From Pedobacter hartonius (GTDB lineage Bacteria; Bacteroidota; Bacteroidia; Sphingobacteriales; Sphingobacteriaceae), in NCBI RefSeq assembly GCF_900107535.1, contig NZ_FNRA01000002.1:434001-498000 (forward strand): 64,000 nucleotides of DNA, written 5' to 3'. Of the stretch, positions 17,567-26,390 are shown in pieces. Every line of letters begins with the position of its first letter. Position 1 is the first letter of the stretch. The notes below the pieces were generated by a model. It was not told the origin of the DNA and searched no databases. It saw nothing but the letters and a program-made list of their open reading frames with translations. A program made the translations under genes and the position numbers.

Positions 17567-17574
17567 CAAAGATA
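17567..17574 (-). promoter_or_regulatory. -7 element of the TPR gene, 4 bases before the ATG
   Basis: On the minus strand TATCTTTG is followed by TTAC and then the ATG. This is one of four such arrangements in the window. Confidence 0.6.
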
Positions 17575-17601
17575 TGTCTTTTTTAATTTATATAACCTTT
17601 T

Positions 17602-18444
17602 TTAGTTGAATACCTGCAAGTTATCATCGAACGAAGCCCACACCATATAGGGGTGGGAATCCGTATGATATACCTCACCCGCCGCCGTAATGCCAATGAC
17701 TCCGGCAAAACCATTTATTGCTTTAAGTTCTGTGAAGGTTTTATCGCAGGCATCTTTCAGGGAAAATCCATCCGTGACACGGGTAACTATTCTGGCAGAT
17801 AAAGCAATGCTCACAATGTCTTCGCCCACACCTGTACAGGAAATCCCTGCAAATTCATTTGCATAATTACCGGCAACAGTGGCTGAATCACTCACCCTGC
17901 AGGGAATTTCGAAACCTTTACCGCCGGTAGAGGTGGCCGCAGCCAGATTGCCCGCTGCATCCAGCGCTACACATCCCACGGTTCCCTTATTATTGAGCTG
18001 GTTAAGTTTGAGATCATATTCCGACTGACGCTGCGGTGTTATAGGATTAAAGCCGGGATAGCCATTCTCCCTTGCAAAAGTTATCGCCCCTTCTCCGCTC
18101 AAAACGCTATCGGTGTAATTTAACAGCAATGATGCTACCTGAACAGGATGTTGTACATCCTGAATATTGATCACCCCTCCGAATTTCTGCGTCTTACCAT
18201 CCATGATGGAGGCACTTAGCCTCACCTTTCCGTCACTTTGGATCTGTGATCCCAGTCCTGCATTAAAAAGGAGGTCGTCTTCCAGCAGGCTCACCGCAAA
18301 GGCAACGGTTTCTAAAGCTGTGTGCGACTGCAGATACCCATAAGAAGCAGAAACAATTTCAGCCAGGGCATCCTGCTTCGCCTTTTTCATTTCCTGGTTC
18401 GTAGCAGATTCACTAAAAAAACCTCCATGAATGATTAATTTCAT
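17602..18444 (-). CDS. iaaA: Isoaspartyl peptidase/L-asparaginase (Ntn hydrolase)
   Basis: A 280-residue plant-type asparaginase precursor. Autocleavage before T155 (KGTVGCVALD) would release the beta subunit with the N-terminal nucleophile Thr. The substrate-binding block AAATSTGGKGF and the ACDKTFTEL region follow. It hydrolyses beta-aspartyl dipeptides. It begins 5 bases after the cyanophycinase stop on the same strand, so the likely natural substrate is beta-Asp-Arg released by CphB, giving free Asp and Arg. Length is on the short side of the usual 280-320. It is the last gene of the cphB transcript. Confidence 0.9.
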   Translation of the reverse strand: MKLIIHGGFFSESATNQEMKKAKQDALAEIVSASYGYLQSHTALETVAFAVSLLEDDLLFNAGLGSQIQSDGKVRLSASIMDGKTQKFGGVINIQDVQHPVQVASLLLNYTDSVLSGEGAITFARENGYPGFNPITPQRQSEYDLKLNQLNNKGTVGCVALDAAGNLAAATSTGGKGFEIPCRVSDSATVAGNYANEFAGISCTGVGEDIVSIALSARIVTRVTDGFSLKDACDKTFTELKAINGFAGVIGITAAGEVYHTDSHPYMVWASFDDNLQVFN

Positions 18445-18449
18445 TGCGA

Positions 18450-19325
18450 TTAGAATTGAGGTACAACTTTGGGATGATGGATTGTCAGCTGGTGGGCAGT
18501 AAGGTCATAAACATCACCGTCACACATGACATGCACAATCATATTCTTGATCGATACCGGCTGTCCCATTTCAACATCTGTCAGATTTGTATCGCTCATA
18601 TGCCTTCCGTCTACCAGGATCACCATTCCCGAACCGATAGCTTCCATCGTATTCCCATTCGAAATATACAAGCCCGTATCTTCACCCAGGCCAATACCAA
18701 GAATTCCAGGACTGCTTGCAGTAGCATAAAGAAGCCTGCCAATACGCCCCCGCTGTACAAAATGTGTATCTACGATCACGCCATCGATAAAGCCTAACCC
18801 CGCAGTAATCTTAACTTCTCCTTTTAACAGGGCGTCTTTACTGTTACCCTGATAGATCATATTTTTTGAACTCGCCGCAGCTCCCGCTGAAGTGCCCGCG
18901 ATCACAATCTCTTCGTTTTCGTATTTATCCAGCAAGATTTGGTGTATAGCAGTACCTCCAAAAATAGAGGACAGACGCAGCTGGTCACCGCCTGTAAAAA
19001 CAAGCACTTCCGCCGCTTTTACACGCTCACAATTTGCCAGGTCATTTGCCTGTTCCCTATTGCTGATATTTAGCACACCTACATTATGTACATCCAACTG
19101 GGCAAAAGCCTTGATATACTCTTCGCCAACTTTTTCAGGAACCAGGGATGCCGTTGTAATGATCTCGAAACGCGATGCCGTATCCTTTACAGATTCTGTA
19201 GTAATACGTTTTAATATGCCTCTCTCAAAAAAATTCATATTCTGAGGGAGCCCGAATTGAGTCTCAGTAAAACTGCCGGTATTTATCGCACCACCAATAA
19301 TAATCAATTTACCTTTTGGAGCCAT
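18450..19325 (-). CDS. cphB: Cyanophycinase
   Basis: A 291-residue serine peptidase of the S51 family, exo-acting on cyanophycin. The nucleophile is S146 in the elbow AGTSAGAAASS. Other features are the N-terminal GGAINTG, the FTGGDQLRL segment and the DTHFVQRGRIGRL block with conserved His and Arg. It has no signal peptide, so it is intracellular and mobilises the cell's own granules, unlike secreted cyanophycinases. It is divergent from cphA across 578 bases and is followed by the isoaspartyl peptidase 5 bases later. A TATATTTG element sits about 28 bases upstream. Confidence 0.92.
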   Translation of the reverse strand: MAPKGKLIIIGGAINTGSFTETQFGLPQNMNFFERGILKRITTESVKDTASRFEIITTASLVPEKVGEEYIKAFAQLDVHNVGVLNISNREQANDLANCERVKAAEVLVFTGGDQLRLSSIFGGTAIHQILLDKYENEEIVIAGTSAGAAASSKNMIYQGNSKDALLKGEVKITAGLGFIDGVIVDTHFVQRGRIGRLLYATASSPGILGIGLGEDTGLYISNGNTMEAIGSGMVILVDGRHMSDTNLTDVEMGQPVSIKNMIVHVMCDGDVYDLTAHQLTIHHPKVVPQF

Positions 19326-19352
19326 TTTATTTGTTTTCTTGTCCTAAAATTT

Positions 19353-19360
19353 CAAATATA
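19353..19360 (-). promoter_or_regulatory. -7 element of the cphB-iaaA operon
   Basis: On the minus strand TATATTTG matches TAnnTTTG exactly. It predicts a start near 19346 and a leader of about 20 bases. Confidence 0.55.
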
Positions 19361-19903
19361 TATTCAATAGTTTAATTATTACCATATTTTCATTAGTAAA
19401 TATTTGTTTTTTTCGTGTTTGTCCATTGTTTTTATTGGTTCTCAAGAGAACGCTTCGCTTAGTTTTAATGGTTATGAAGCTTGCATGAGCTTGCAGCTCA
19501 TTTAGGTTTCATTAGTAAATACCAATTATTAGAAGAAATGAAATTTAATGAATCACATTCCTGCCTGTTAAAGGTAGATTAATATTTTTTTCATTTTAAA
19601 TTGACATTGTTTGATTAGATTTATCGACATTTTATGGTGAATGTATTTCACCGGTCATTTTGCATTTTTTGCAAAAAATATTTATACATTTAATGCTGCC
19701 GTTTGAAAATTTACTTAAAAAAACCACTGGTAACACAAGCGGAAAAAGCATTCAGATACGACATCCTGTTTAATTTATCTGCTTCACGTTCAGAAAATCA
19801 AACGGCGGTTGCCGGCTTTGCAAGCTTCATGACCTATAAAACCGCCGAAGGCAGCTGGAAGGCAAAAAACAAAAAATACTACTGACAAAACAATAAATAT
19901 CAT
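19361..19903. other. Long AT-rich regulatory gap between cphB and cphA
   Basis: About 540 bases with no convincing gene. It contains a 15-base direct repeat (TTTCATTAGTAAATA at 19388-19402 and 19507-19521, 119 bases apart) and a small palindrome with ATGAGCT/AGCTCAT arms (19485-19501). A 60-codon open frame from a TTG at 19703 to 19885 ends 18 bases before cphA; I see no family in it. The gap is unusually long for this compact segment and probably holds the control sites of both cyanophycin promoters. Confidence 0.5.
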
Positions 19904-22531
19904 ATGAAAATACTCGGCATTCAAGTGCTAAGGGGACCAAACATCTGGTCAATCAACAGGAAAAAATTAATACAAATGAGATTGGATCTGGAGGATATGG
20001 AACAGCGTCCTACAAACTCAATTGAAGGATTTGGTGATCGCCTGGAAAAAATGCTCCCGACTTTATATGGGCACAGATGTTCGAAAGGAGAGCCGGGCGG
20101 TTTCTTTGCCCGTGTAAAAGAAGGAACATGGATGGGGCATGTAATAGAACATATTGCCCTGGAAATCCAGACCCTTGCGGGAATGGATACCGGTTTCGGA
20201 AGAACACGGATGACCAAAACCGATGGGATTTACAACGTTGTGTTCAGTTATCTCGAAGAAAAATCAGGCATCTATGCTGCTGAAGCCAGCGTGAAGATCG
20301 CAGAAGCCCTGATCAACGACCAGGATTATGACCTGGAATTTGATATTCAGCGTTTAAGAGAGCTAAGACAAATGGAGCGCCTTGGTCCGAGTACGGGATC
20401 TATTGTGGACGAGGCCATCGCCAGGGATATTCCATGGATCAGGCTGAATAAAAGTTCCCTCATACAATTGGGCTATGGCAAGAACCAGGTGCGGTTCAGG
20501 GCCACCATGACAGAAAAAACAAACAGTATTGCTGTTGACATTGCCGGTAATAAAGATGAAACCAAACGGATGCTGAAAGATTCTGCCATCCCGGTAGCTA
20601 AAGGTGTTACTATTTCTGAAATTGAAGATCTTGATGAGGCCATTAAAACTGTAGGTTTCCCATTGGTATTTAAACCCCTTGATGGTAACCATGGAAAGGG
20701 CGCAACGATTAATGTCAAAACTTCGGAGGCTGCAAAAGAGGCTTTTGAATATGCGAAACAATATTCGAGAAGGATCATTATAGAAAGCTTTATTACCGGA
20801 TATGACTTCAGAATCCTGGTCATAGACAATAAAATGGTAGCCGCTGCTTTGCGTGTGCCTGCGCATGTGACAGGAAACGGAATCCATACCATACAACAAT
20901 TAATCGATAAAGAAAATGAAGATCCGCGGCGCGGGTATGGACATGAAAATGTGCTCACTGAAATCCTGGTAGACCGTGACACACTGGACTTGCTGGCAAA
21001 AAAGGAATATACGCTTGAAACCGTAGCACCTAACGGCGAGCTGGTCTATCTCAAATCTACAGCTAACCTGAGTACCGGCGGAACTTCAATTGATGTCACA
21101 GACCTTGTACATCCTCAGAATATTTTTATCAGCGAACGCATCTCCAGGATCATTGGTCTTGATATTTGTGGAATCGATGTGATGGCGCAGAACCTCACGC
21201 AGCCGCTTACAGAAAACGGCGGGGTGATCCTTGAAGTAAATGCTGCCCCCGGATTCCGGATGCACCTGGCGCCAAGCGAAGGATTGCCAAGAAATGTAGC
21301 CGCTCCCGTGATTGATATGTTATATCCTCCCGGCAAATCTGCCCGGATACCTATTATCGCCATAACAGGCACCAATGGTAAGACTACTACTACACGCCTG
21401 GTTGCTCATATCGTCAAGAGCAATGGCACACGTGTAGGATTTACCACTTCGGATGGTATATACGTACAAAATACAATGCTGATGAAGGGCGACACCACCG
21501 GTCCGGTGAGCACAGAGTTTATCTTAAGAGATCCTACAGTGGAGTTTGCGGTACTGGAAACTGCCAGGGGTGGTATTCTCAGGGCAGGACTCGGATTTAA
21601 CCGTTGTGATATCGGTATCGTAACCAATATCCAGGAAGATCACCTCGGCATCTCAGATATCCATAACCTGTCAGACCTTGCCAGGGTAAAGGGAGTTGTG
21701 ATCGGTTCTGTCAAAAGAGATGGCTGGGCTGTGTTAAATGCAGACAACAAATACTGCGTGAAGATTGCCCAAAGTGCAGATTGCAAAGTGGCATATTTTA
21801 GCATGGATGAAAATAATCCGGTGATCGTGGATCATTGCAAAAAAGGAGGCACTGCGGCAATTTATGAAAATGGCTATATCACTATTAAAAAGGGCGACTG
21901 GAAAATAAGGGTGGAGAAAGTCACCCATATTCCCCTAACCTTTGGCGGAAGCGTAGAATTTATGATCCAGAATGTATTGGCAGCAACCCTCGCTACCTTC
22001 CTTTATGGTTATAAGATTGAAGATATCCGTATGTCACTCGAAACATTTATTCCATCCGCGGCACAAACACCGGGAAGAATGAATATTTTTAAGTTTAAGG
22101 AATTTAAGATCCTGGTTGATTTTGCACACAATCCGGATGGATTTACCGGGATCAAAAATTATCTAAAAACGGTAGAAGCTACTGAACATATTGGCGTGAT
22201 CTCCGGAACGGGCGACCGAAGAGATGAGGATATCAGGGAAACTGCACGTATTGCGGCGCAGATGTTTGACAAAATTATCATCTGCCAGGAGAAATACCTC
22301 CGCGGCCGCCAGCAGCAGGAACTCATCGATCTGCTGATCTCAGGTATACATGATATAAATCCTAATATGGAGATCATTATTAATAATGACGGGGCTGAGG
22401 TTTTGCAGTTCCTGGTTGCAACGGCAAAATCAGGATCGTTCATCACGATTCTGAGCAATACGATCGATAATGCAATTGACAGGGTATCCGAATATCTTGA
22501 CAAGGAATTTGGCATCTATAATTCAAAATAA
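19904..22531 (+). CDS. cphA: Cyanophycin synthetase
   Basis: An 875-residue enzyme that polymerises Asp and Arg into multi-L-arginyl-poly-aspartate with two ATP per unit. The diagnostic N-terminal domain starts MKILGIQVLRGPNIWS and contains the GHVIEHIALEIQ block. An ATP-grasp domain at about residues 215-470 adds Arg or Asp to activated carboxyls (FPLVFKPLDGNHGKG, ICGIDVMA, GVILEVNAAPGF). A Mur-ligase-like domain has its P-loop (GTNGKTTTT) near residues 488-496. The length fits authentic CphA1-type enzymes. Together with cphB and iaaA this forms a full synthesis and breakdown set. Confidence 0.95.
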   Translation: MKILGIQVLRGPNIWSINRKKLIQMRLDLEDMEQRPTNSIEGFGDRLEKMLPTLYGHRCSKGEPGGFFARVKEGTWMGHVIEHIALEIQTLAGMDTGFGRTRMTKTDGIYNVVFSYLEEKSGIYAAEASVKIAEALINDQDYDLEFDIQRLRELRQMERLGPSTGSIVDEAIARDIPWIRLNKSSLIQLGYGKNQVRFRATMTEKTNSIAVDIAGNKDETKRMLKDSAIPVAKGVTISEIEDLDEAIKTVGFPLVFKPLDGNHGKGATINVKTSEAAKEAFEYAKQYSRRIIIESFITGYDFRILVIDNKMVAAALRVPAHVTGNGIHTIQQLIDKENEDPRRGYGHENVLTEILVDRDTLDLLAKKEYTLETVAPNGELVYLKSTANLSTGGTSIDVTDLVHPQNIFISERISRIIGLDICGIDVMAQNLTQPLTENGGVILEVNAAPGFRMHLAPSEGLPRNVAAPVIDMLYPPGKSARIPIIAITGTNGKTTTTRLVAHIVKSNGTRVGFTTSDGIYVQNTMLMKGDTTGPVSTEFILRDPTVEFAVLETARGGILRAGLGFNRCDIGIVTNIQEDHLGISDIHNLSDLARVKGVVIGSVKRDGWAVLNADNKYCVKIAQSADCKVAYFSMDENNPVIVDHCKKGGTAAIYENGYITIKKGDWKIRVEKVTHIPLTFGGSVEFMIQNVLAATLATFLYGYKIEDIRMSLETFIPSAAQTPGRMNIFKFKEFKILVDFAHNPDGFTGIKNYLKTVEATEHIGVISGTGDRRDEDIRETARIAAQMFDKIIICQEKYLRGRQQQELIDLLISGIHDINPNMEIIINNDGAEVLQFLVATAKSGSFITILSNTIDNAIDRVSEYLDKEFGIYNSK

Positions 22532-22537
22532 AACTAT

Positions 22538-22571
22538 AAAAAAGCCGCAGGCGAATACCTGCGGCTTTTTT
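22538..22571. terminator. Bidirectional terminator between cphA and the fumC operon
   Basis: Perfect 14-bp arms (AAAAAAGCCGCAGG with CCTGCGGCTTTTTT) flank a 6-base loop. Each strand ends in a T6 tract, so it serves both convergent units. Confidence 0.92.
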
Positions 22572-22589
22572 ATATGCCTTAAAAGACAA

Positions 22590-23045
22590 TTAAACTGTCT
22601 GATCTCTCAGCGCTTTAATTTCATCATGTGACGTTCTTAAATCAGCTTTTTGTTCTGTGATCAGCGCTCTGGTGTCTGCAGACAAGCCTTCTTCTTCTAA
22701 AGCAGTTTTGTATGCTTTTTGTGCAGCATCTTCTCCTGCTTCGCAGTTATTCAAAACTGTTTTGCGGTCATGTCCGGTGAATACAGCTTTAACATCCATC
22801 CAGGCACGGTAAATTTTACCTGAGGTAGTTGTTCCTGTTTCCAGTTCAGTCCCGCTGCCCTGAACTGCAGTAGCTAAAGCAAGTTTATGCTTATGACTCT
22901 GGCCCACCATTTTCACGAATAACGCTTTCAGGTCAGCATCTTCAGGAGAAAGCTCCTCAATTGCTTTTTCATAACCAGCTATTCTATCGTTATTGATCTG
23001 GATCAGGTCGTTTAATGTTTCGGGGTTTACTGTAATATTTTCCAT
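22590..23045 (-). CDS. PA2169-family four-helix-bundle protein (DUF2383)
   Basis: A 151-residue helical protein that matches the PA2169/DUF2383 ferritin-like bundle group (LNDLIQINNDRIAGYEKAIE at the start, then YRAWMDVKAVFTGHDRKTVL, then NCEAGEDAAQKAYKTAL). Members are widespread stress-associated proteins of undefined role. Iron ligands of true ferritins are not obvious. It is the last gene of the fumC transcript, 51 bases after the phosphatase gene and just before the terminator. Confidence 0.8.
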   Translation of the reverse strand: MENITVNPETLNDLIQINNDRIAGYEKAIEELSPEDADLKALFVKMVGQSHKHKLALATAVQGSGTELETGTTTSGKIYRAWMDVKAVFTGHDRKTVLNNCEAGEDAAQKAYKTALEEEGLSADTRALITEQKADLRTSHDEIKALRDQTV

Positions 23046-23096
23046 TTTCTTATAGGTTTGATGTAGTGGAACAACAGACTGCCTGTAAAAATGTTT

Positions 23097-23543
23097 TTAT
23101 ATTTTTTGGCTCAGTTCTTTTATCAGATCTTTGGCCCTTTCCTCTATGGTAAGAAACACCGGATCAAACAGCTGGTCATCATAATAAGGATCTGTTACCT
23201 CCAGGTCTCCGGTAAGAAACAACCTGACCTTTTTACGCTGCTCATTGTTTCCTGACAGCTTTAACACATCTTTCAGGTTCTGTCTGTCCATGACCAGGAT
23301 ATGGTCGTACTCTTCCAGCATCCCGGCATTGAAATGTTTTGCCCGCTGTCTGGAAATATCGTAGCCATAACTTCTGGCAACGGCAATACTTCGCCTGTCT
23401 GCCGGCTGCCCGACATGCCAGTTACCGGTACCCGCAGAAGCAATTTCCCAGTCGGCATTACGCGCTGAGGCCAGCTGACGAACAATTCCCTCCGCCAGCG
23501 GAGAACGGCAAATATTGCCCAAACATACCATGAGGATCTTCAT
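23097..23543 (-). CDS. Low-molecular-weight protein-tyrosine phosphatase
   Basis: A 148-residue cytoplasmic phosphatase. The P-loop C-x5-R is CLGNICRS, with nucleophile C7 and R13. The general acid is D118 in the VTDPYY loop. The length is normal. Family members dephosphorylate tyrosine kinases of capsule synthesis or act on small substrates, but no bacterial tyrosine kinase is adjacent. It starts one base after the S1/P1 nuclease stop, so it is co-translated in the fumC operon. Confidence 0.92.
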   Translation of the reverse strand: MKILMVCLGNICRSPLAEGIVRQLASARNADWEIASAGTGNWHVGQPADRRSIAVARSYGYDISRQRAKHFNAGMLEEYDHILVMDRQNLKDVLKLSGNNEQRKKVRLFLTGDLEVTDPYYDDQLFDPVFLTIEERAKDLIKELSQKI

Positions 23544-23544
23544 A

Positions 23545-24345
23545 TCAGGCGTATATATTATTCAGGATCTGCGCCAAACGCACTCCTCCTTTTAACAGTT
23601 GTTCATTCAGCAGGTCAACAAATTCAAAATTATAGCGATAGCCCAATTTATCATCTGCCTTAGTTAATTCATAGATTTTGTTACAAGCCACGTAAGACTC
23701 ATAAACGGTTTCCTTAAGGGAATCATGACGCCATTTAATCAGTTGTTCCTTTGTAGGATGGTTAATCGCCGCAGCATACTCCGTATAACTCAGCTGCTGG
23801 TAATCTACCAAACCTTCATCCCAAACCCGGTGAAGATTTGAACGCTGTCCGAACCAGGTAACATTAACCTTATTACCGCCCAGGTCTTCTTTTCTGGCAG
23901 TATGCATCGGCTGATGAACGTCTCCCAGCATATGGATCAGCAAACGCATAGCCATCTTTTTTTCATCGGCTGTTTTGGCTTTGTTTTTCAGTATGGCAAT
24001 CATTTCAGGGATCTTGTTGTAAACGCTGGCCTTTTTATCAGCATCGAGAAAGTTAAATACTCCGTTCTGGTCGAGCGCTCCCGGAAGGTTTACATAATGC
24101 CAGCTACTGAGGTAGTTATAGGTACTGTCAGATTTGATAAAGTCCGGCCAGTTACTTGCCATTGCAGGGCTCTCGCTTCCTAATACCTGCATTACTGCTT
24201 TACGGGTCTTCGCTGTTAAATAGTAATCGGCAATCTGGCCAACGATTCGATGTCCAGTCATTCCCCAGGCACCGGCATTTAACGGCAGATAAGCAATCAT
24301 TGCAATTGCTATAAAAGCCTTCTTTATTTTTTGAGCTGAAATCAT
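23545..24345 (-). CDS. S1/P1-type nuclease, exported
   Basis: A 266-residue zinc-dependent nuclease/phosphatase of the S1/P1 family. The signal peptide ends at NAGA, so the mature protein begins with the Trp (WGMTGHRIVGQIA) whose amino group ligates zinc in this family. Further zinc ligands are in SSWHYVNLPG, HMLGDVHQPMHTA and LHRVWDEGL. It cleaves single-stranded DNA or RNA and nucleotides in the periplasm or outside the cell, possibly for phosphate or nucleoside scavenging. It lies in the fumC operon with gaps of 9 bases upstream and 1 base downstream. Confidence 0.92.
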   Translation of the reverse strand: MISAQKIKKAFIAIAMIAYLPLNAGAWGMTGHRIVGQIADYYLTAKTRKAVMQVLGSESPAMASNWPDFIKSDSTYNYLSSWHYVNLPGALDQNGVFNFLDADKKASVYNKIPEMIAILKNKAKTADEKKMAMRLLIHMLGDVHQPMHTARKEDLGGNKVNVTWFGQRSNLHRVWDEGLVDYQQLSYTEYAAAINHPTKEQLIKWRHDSLKETVYESYVACNKIYELTKADDKLGYRYNFEFVDLLNEQLLKGGVRLAQILNNIYA

Positions 24346-24354
24346 GTTTAAATT

Positions 24355-24852
24355 TTATAATTCCTGTGGTACACAGGTTATTTTTTGTTTGAGGACGAGG
24401 TTCACATCACGCTGGTCACTCAGTCCCTGCAGATAAAGGTGACTGGCATCGGACGACTTCACCAAAAAGCTTTTTCTATATATGCCTATCGTGTAACAGC
24501 CCGAAACTTTTTGTTTATAATTAGATTTTGTGTAGGTGCCTTCAAGGAATAAGCTATCCTTGCGGACTTCGTACACGCCTTTTGCATATTCTTTCCAGAT
24601 CCCGTTATTGTAACACGGATCTTCATAGTAGTTCACCTTAGAATGCGTAGTGAGGTCAACATAAAAAGAATCACAGGTAAATTTGATATGGTGTTGGGTA
24701 TAGTTCAGCAGTTTCGCCGAATTGGCGATGCTATCCTGGTTCCAGACTCCCTGTAAGAATGTTTCTCCATTACCCTGAACGTTGGGGCGTCTCTCACAAC
24801 CGAGAAACGCCGTCAAACAAAGTAGAATAATTAGATAAAGGTATTTACTCAT
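24355..24852 (-). CDS. Putative lipoprotein of unknown function
   Basis: A 165-residue protein with a lipoprotein signal (MSKYLYLIILLCLTAFLGC, lipobox FLGC). The mature part is predicted to be beta-rich, with repeated patterns of the type FLQGVWNQDS and FLEGTYTKSNYKQKVSGCY, reminiscent of lipocalin-like small outer-membrane lipoproteins. I do not recognise a named family. It starts one base after the fumC stop and precedes the nuclease by 9 bases, so it belongs to the same transcript. Confidence 0.65.
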   Translation of the reverse strand: MSKYLYLIILLCLTAFLGCERRPNVQGNGETFLQGVWNQDSIANSAKLLNYTQHHIKFTCDSFYVDLTTHSKVNYYEDPCYNNGIWKEYAKGVYEVRKDSLFLEGTYTKSNYKQKVSGCYTIGIYRKSFLVKSSDASHLYLQGLSDQRDVNLVLKQKITCVPQEL

Positions 24853-24853
24853 G

Positions 24854-26251
24854 CTATTTTAAGCTACCTACCATATCTTCTGGTTTTACCCATTCCGTAA
24901 ACTGTTCGCTCGTCAGTAATCCCAGTTCAACAGCTGCCTCACGAAGTGTTTTATTTTCTTTATGTGCCTTTTTTGCAATTTTTGCTGCATTTTCATACCC
25001 AATATGAGGGTTTAGCGCAGTAACCAGCATCAGTGAATTTTCAAGGTGTTTTTTGATCTCCGGTAAGTTAGGCAGGATACCAACCGCACAGTTGTCGTTG
25101 AATGATACACAGGCATCCCCCAGTAAACGGCCGGATTGTAAAACATTGGCAGCGATAACAGGTTTAAACACATTCAGTTCAAAATGTCCATTACTGCCAC
25201 CGATACCTACGGTAACATCATTGCCCATCACTTGTGCGCAAACCATGGTTAAAGCTTCAGGTTGTGTAGGGTTAACCTTGCCGGGCATGATTGAAGAACC
25301 AGGCTCATTATCAGGAATAATGATCTCCCCTATTCCGGAACGCGGGCCGGAACTTAACATCCTCACATCATTGGCAATCTTCATCAATGCTACAGCAGTA
25401 CGTTTATAGGCTGCTGACAGTTCTACCATCGCATCATGTGCCGCCAGCGCTTCAAATTTATTTGGTGCGGTAACAAAAGGCAGCCCTGTCAGTTCAGCAA
25501 TTTTTGCTGCTACCAATACGTCATACCCTTTAGGTGTATTCAATCCTGTTCCTACTGCTGTACCGCCCAAAGCCAGTTCGGTGATCATTTCCAAAGCATT
25601 TTTAATAGCTCTGATGCTATTGGTGATCTGTTGCGCATAACCGGAAAATTCCTGTCCAAGCGTCAACGGAGTAGCGTCCATAAAATGGGTCCTCCCGGTT
25701 TTTACGATGGTACTGAATTCAGCCGCCTTGGCCTGCAATGTTTTTTGCAGTTTTTCCAGGCCCGGAAGAGTAACTTCCACAGCTTGTTTATATGCAGCGA
25801 TATGCATCGCTGTAGGATAGGTATCATTTGAAGACTGCGATTTATTTACATCATCATTCGGATGAAGGATTTTCTTTTCATCAGCCAGCTGGCCTCCGTT
25901 TAAAACATGCGCACGGTAAGCAATAACCTCGTTTGCATTCATATTACTTTGAGTCCCGGAACCTGTCTGCCAGATCACAAGCGGAAACTGATCATCTAAT
26001 TTTCCGGCAATGATCTCATCACATGCTGAAGCGATCCAGGCTGCCTTATCACTTGCCAGCACACCTAACTCCAGGTTAGCCTGTGCTGCAGCTTTTTTCA
26101 GATAGCCAAAAGCATGGATAATTTCCTTTGGCATCGAAGCCTCAGGACCAATTTTAAAATTATTACGTGAACGTTCTGTTTGTGCGCCCCAATATTTATC
26201 GGCAGGCACCTGCACTTCGCCCATGGTGTCGTGTTCGGTTCTAAAATTCAT
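24854..26251 (-). CDS. fumC: Class II fumarate hydratase
   Basis: A 465-residue fumarase that interconverts fumarate and malate in the TCA cycle. The superfamily signature [13 protein letters not shown] contains the catalytic serine. Other landmarks are [26 protein letters not shown] and [16 protein letters not shown]. The length is normal. It is the first of five same-strand genes with tiny gaps. A TATTTTTG element lies 20 bases upstream. Linkage of a TCA enzyme with an exported nuclease and a phosphatase is odd but is probably only operon sharing. Confidence 0.96.
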   Translation of the reverse strand: MNFRTEHDTMGEVQVPADKYWGAQTERSRNNFKIGPEASMPKEIIHAFGYLKKAAAQANLELGVLASDKAAWIASACDEIIAGKLDDQFPLVIWQTGSGTQSNMNANEVIAYRAHVLNGGQLADEKKILHPNDDVNKSQSSNDTYPTAMHIAAYKQAVEVTLPGLEKLQKTLQAKAAEFSTIVKTGRTHFMDATPLTLGQEFSGYAQQITNSIRAIKNALEMITELALGGTAVGTGLNTPKGYDVLVAAKIAELTGLPFVTAPNKFEALAAHDAMVELSAAYKRTAVALMKIANDVRMLSSGPRSGIGEIIIPDNEPGSSIMPGKVNPTQPEALTMVCAQVMGNDVTVGIGGSNGHFELNVFKPVIAANVLQSGRLLGDACVSFNDNCAVGILPNLPEIKKHLENSLMLVTALNPHIGYENAAKIAKKAHKENKTLREAAVELGLLTSEQFTEWVKPEDMVGSLK

Positions 26252-26270
26252 TTTGTTCTATAATTTTGAT

Positions 26271-26278
26271 CAAAAATA
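26271..26278 (-). promoter_or_regulatory. -7 element of the fumC operon
   Basis: On the minus strand TATTTTTG matches TAnnTTTG. It predicts a leader of about 13 bases. Confidence 0.45.
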
Positions 26279-26390
26279 AGGTTTTATATGCATACAAGAA
26301 TGTAACGTATATCATAATGTTTAAAACTCTTTTGCGTTTAAAGGGTTATTATTGTTTATTTTTCCGGCTTCAAAAAATACCTATCTATAA

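Noticed and set aside
19703..19885. 60-codon open frame from TTG just before cphA
   Set aside because: No recognisable motif or signal; it starts with a TTG 10 bases from a different-frame ATG (19693) that gives only 26 codons. Probably chance in the regulatory gap.
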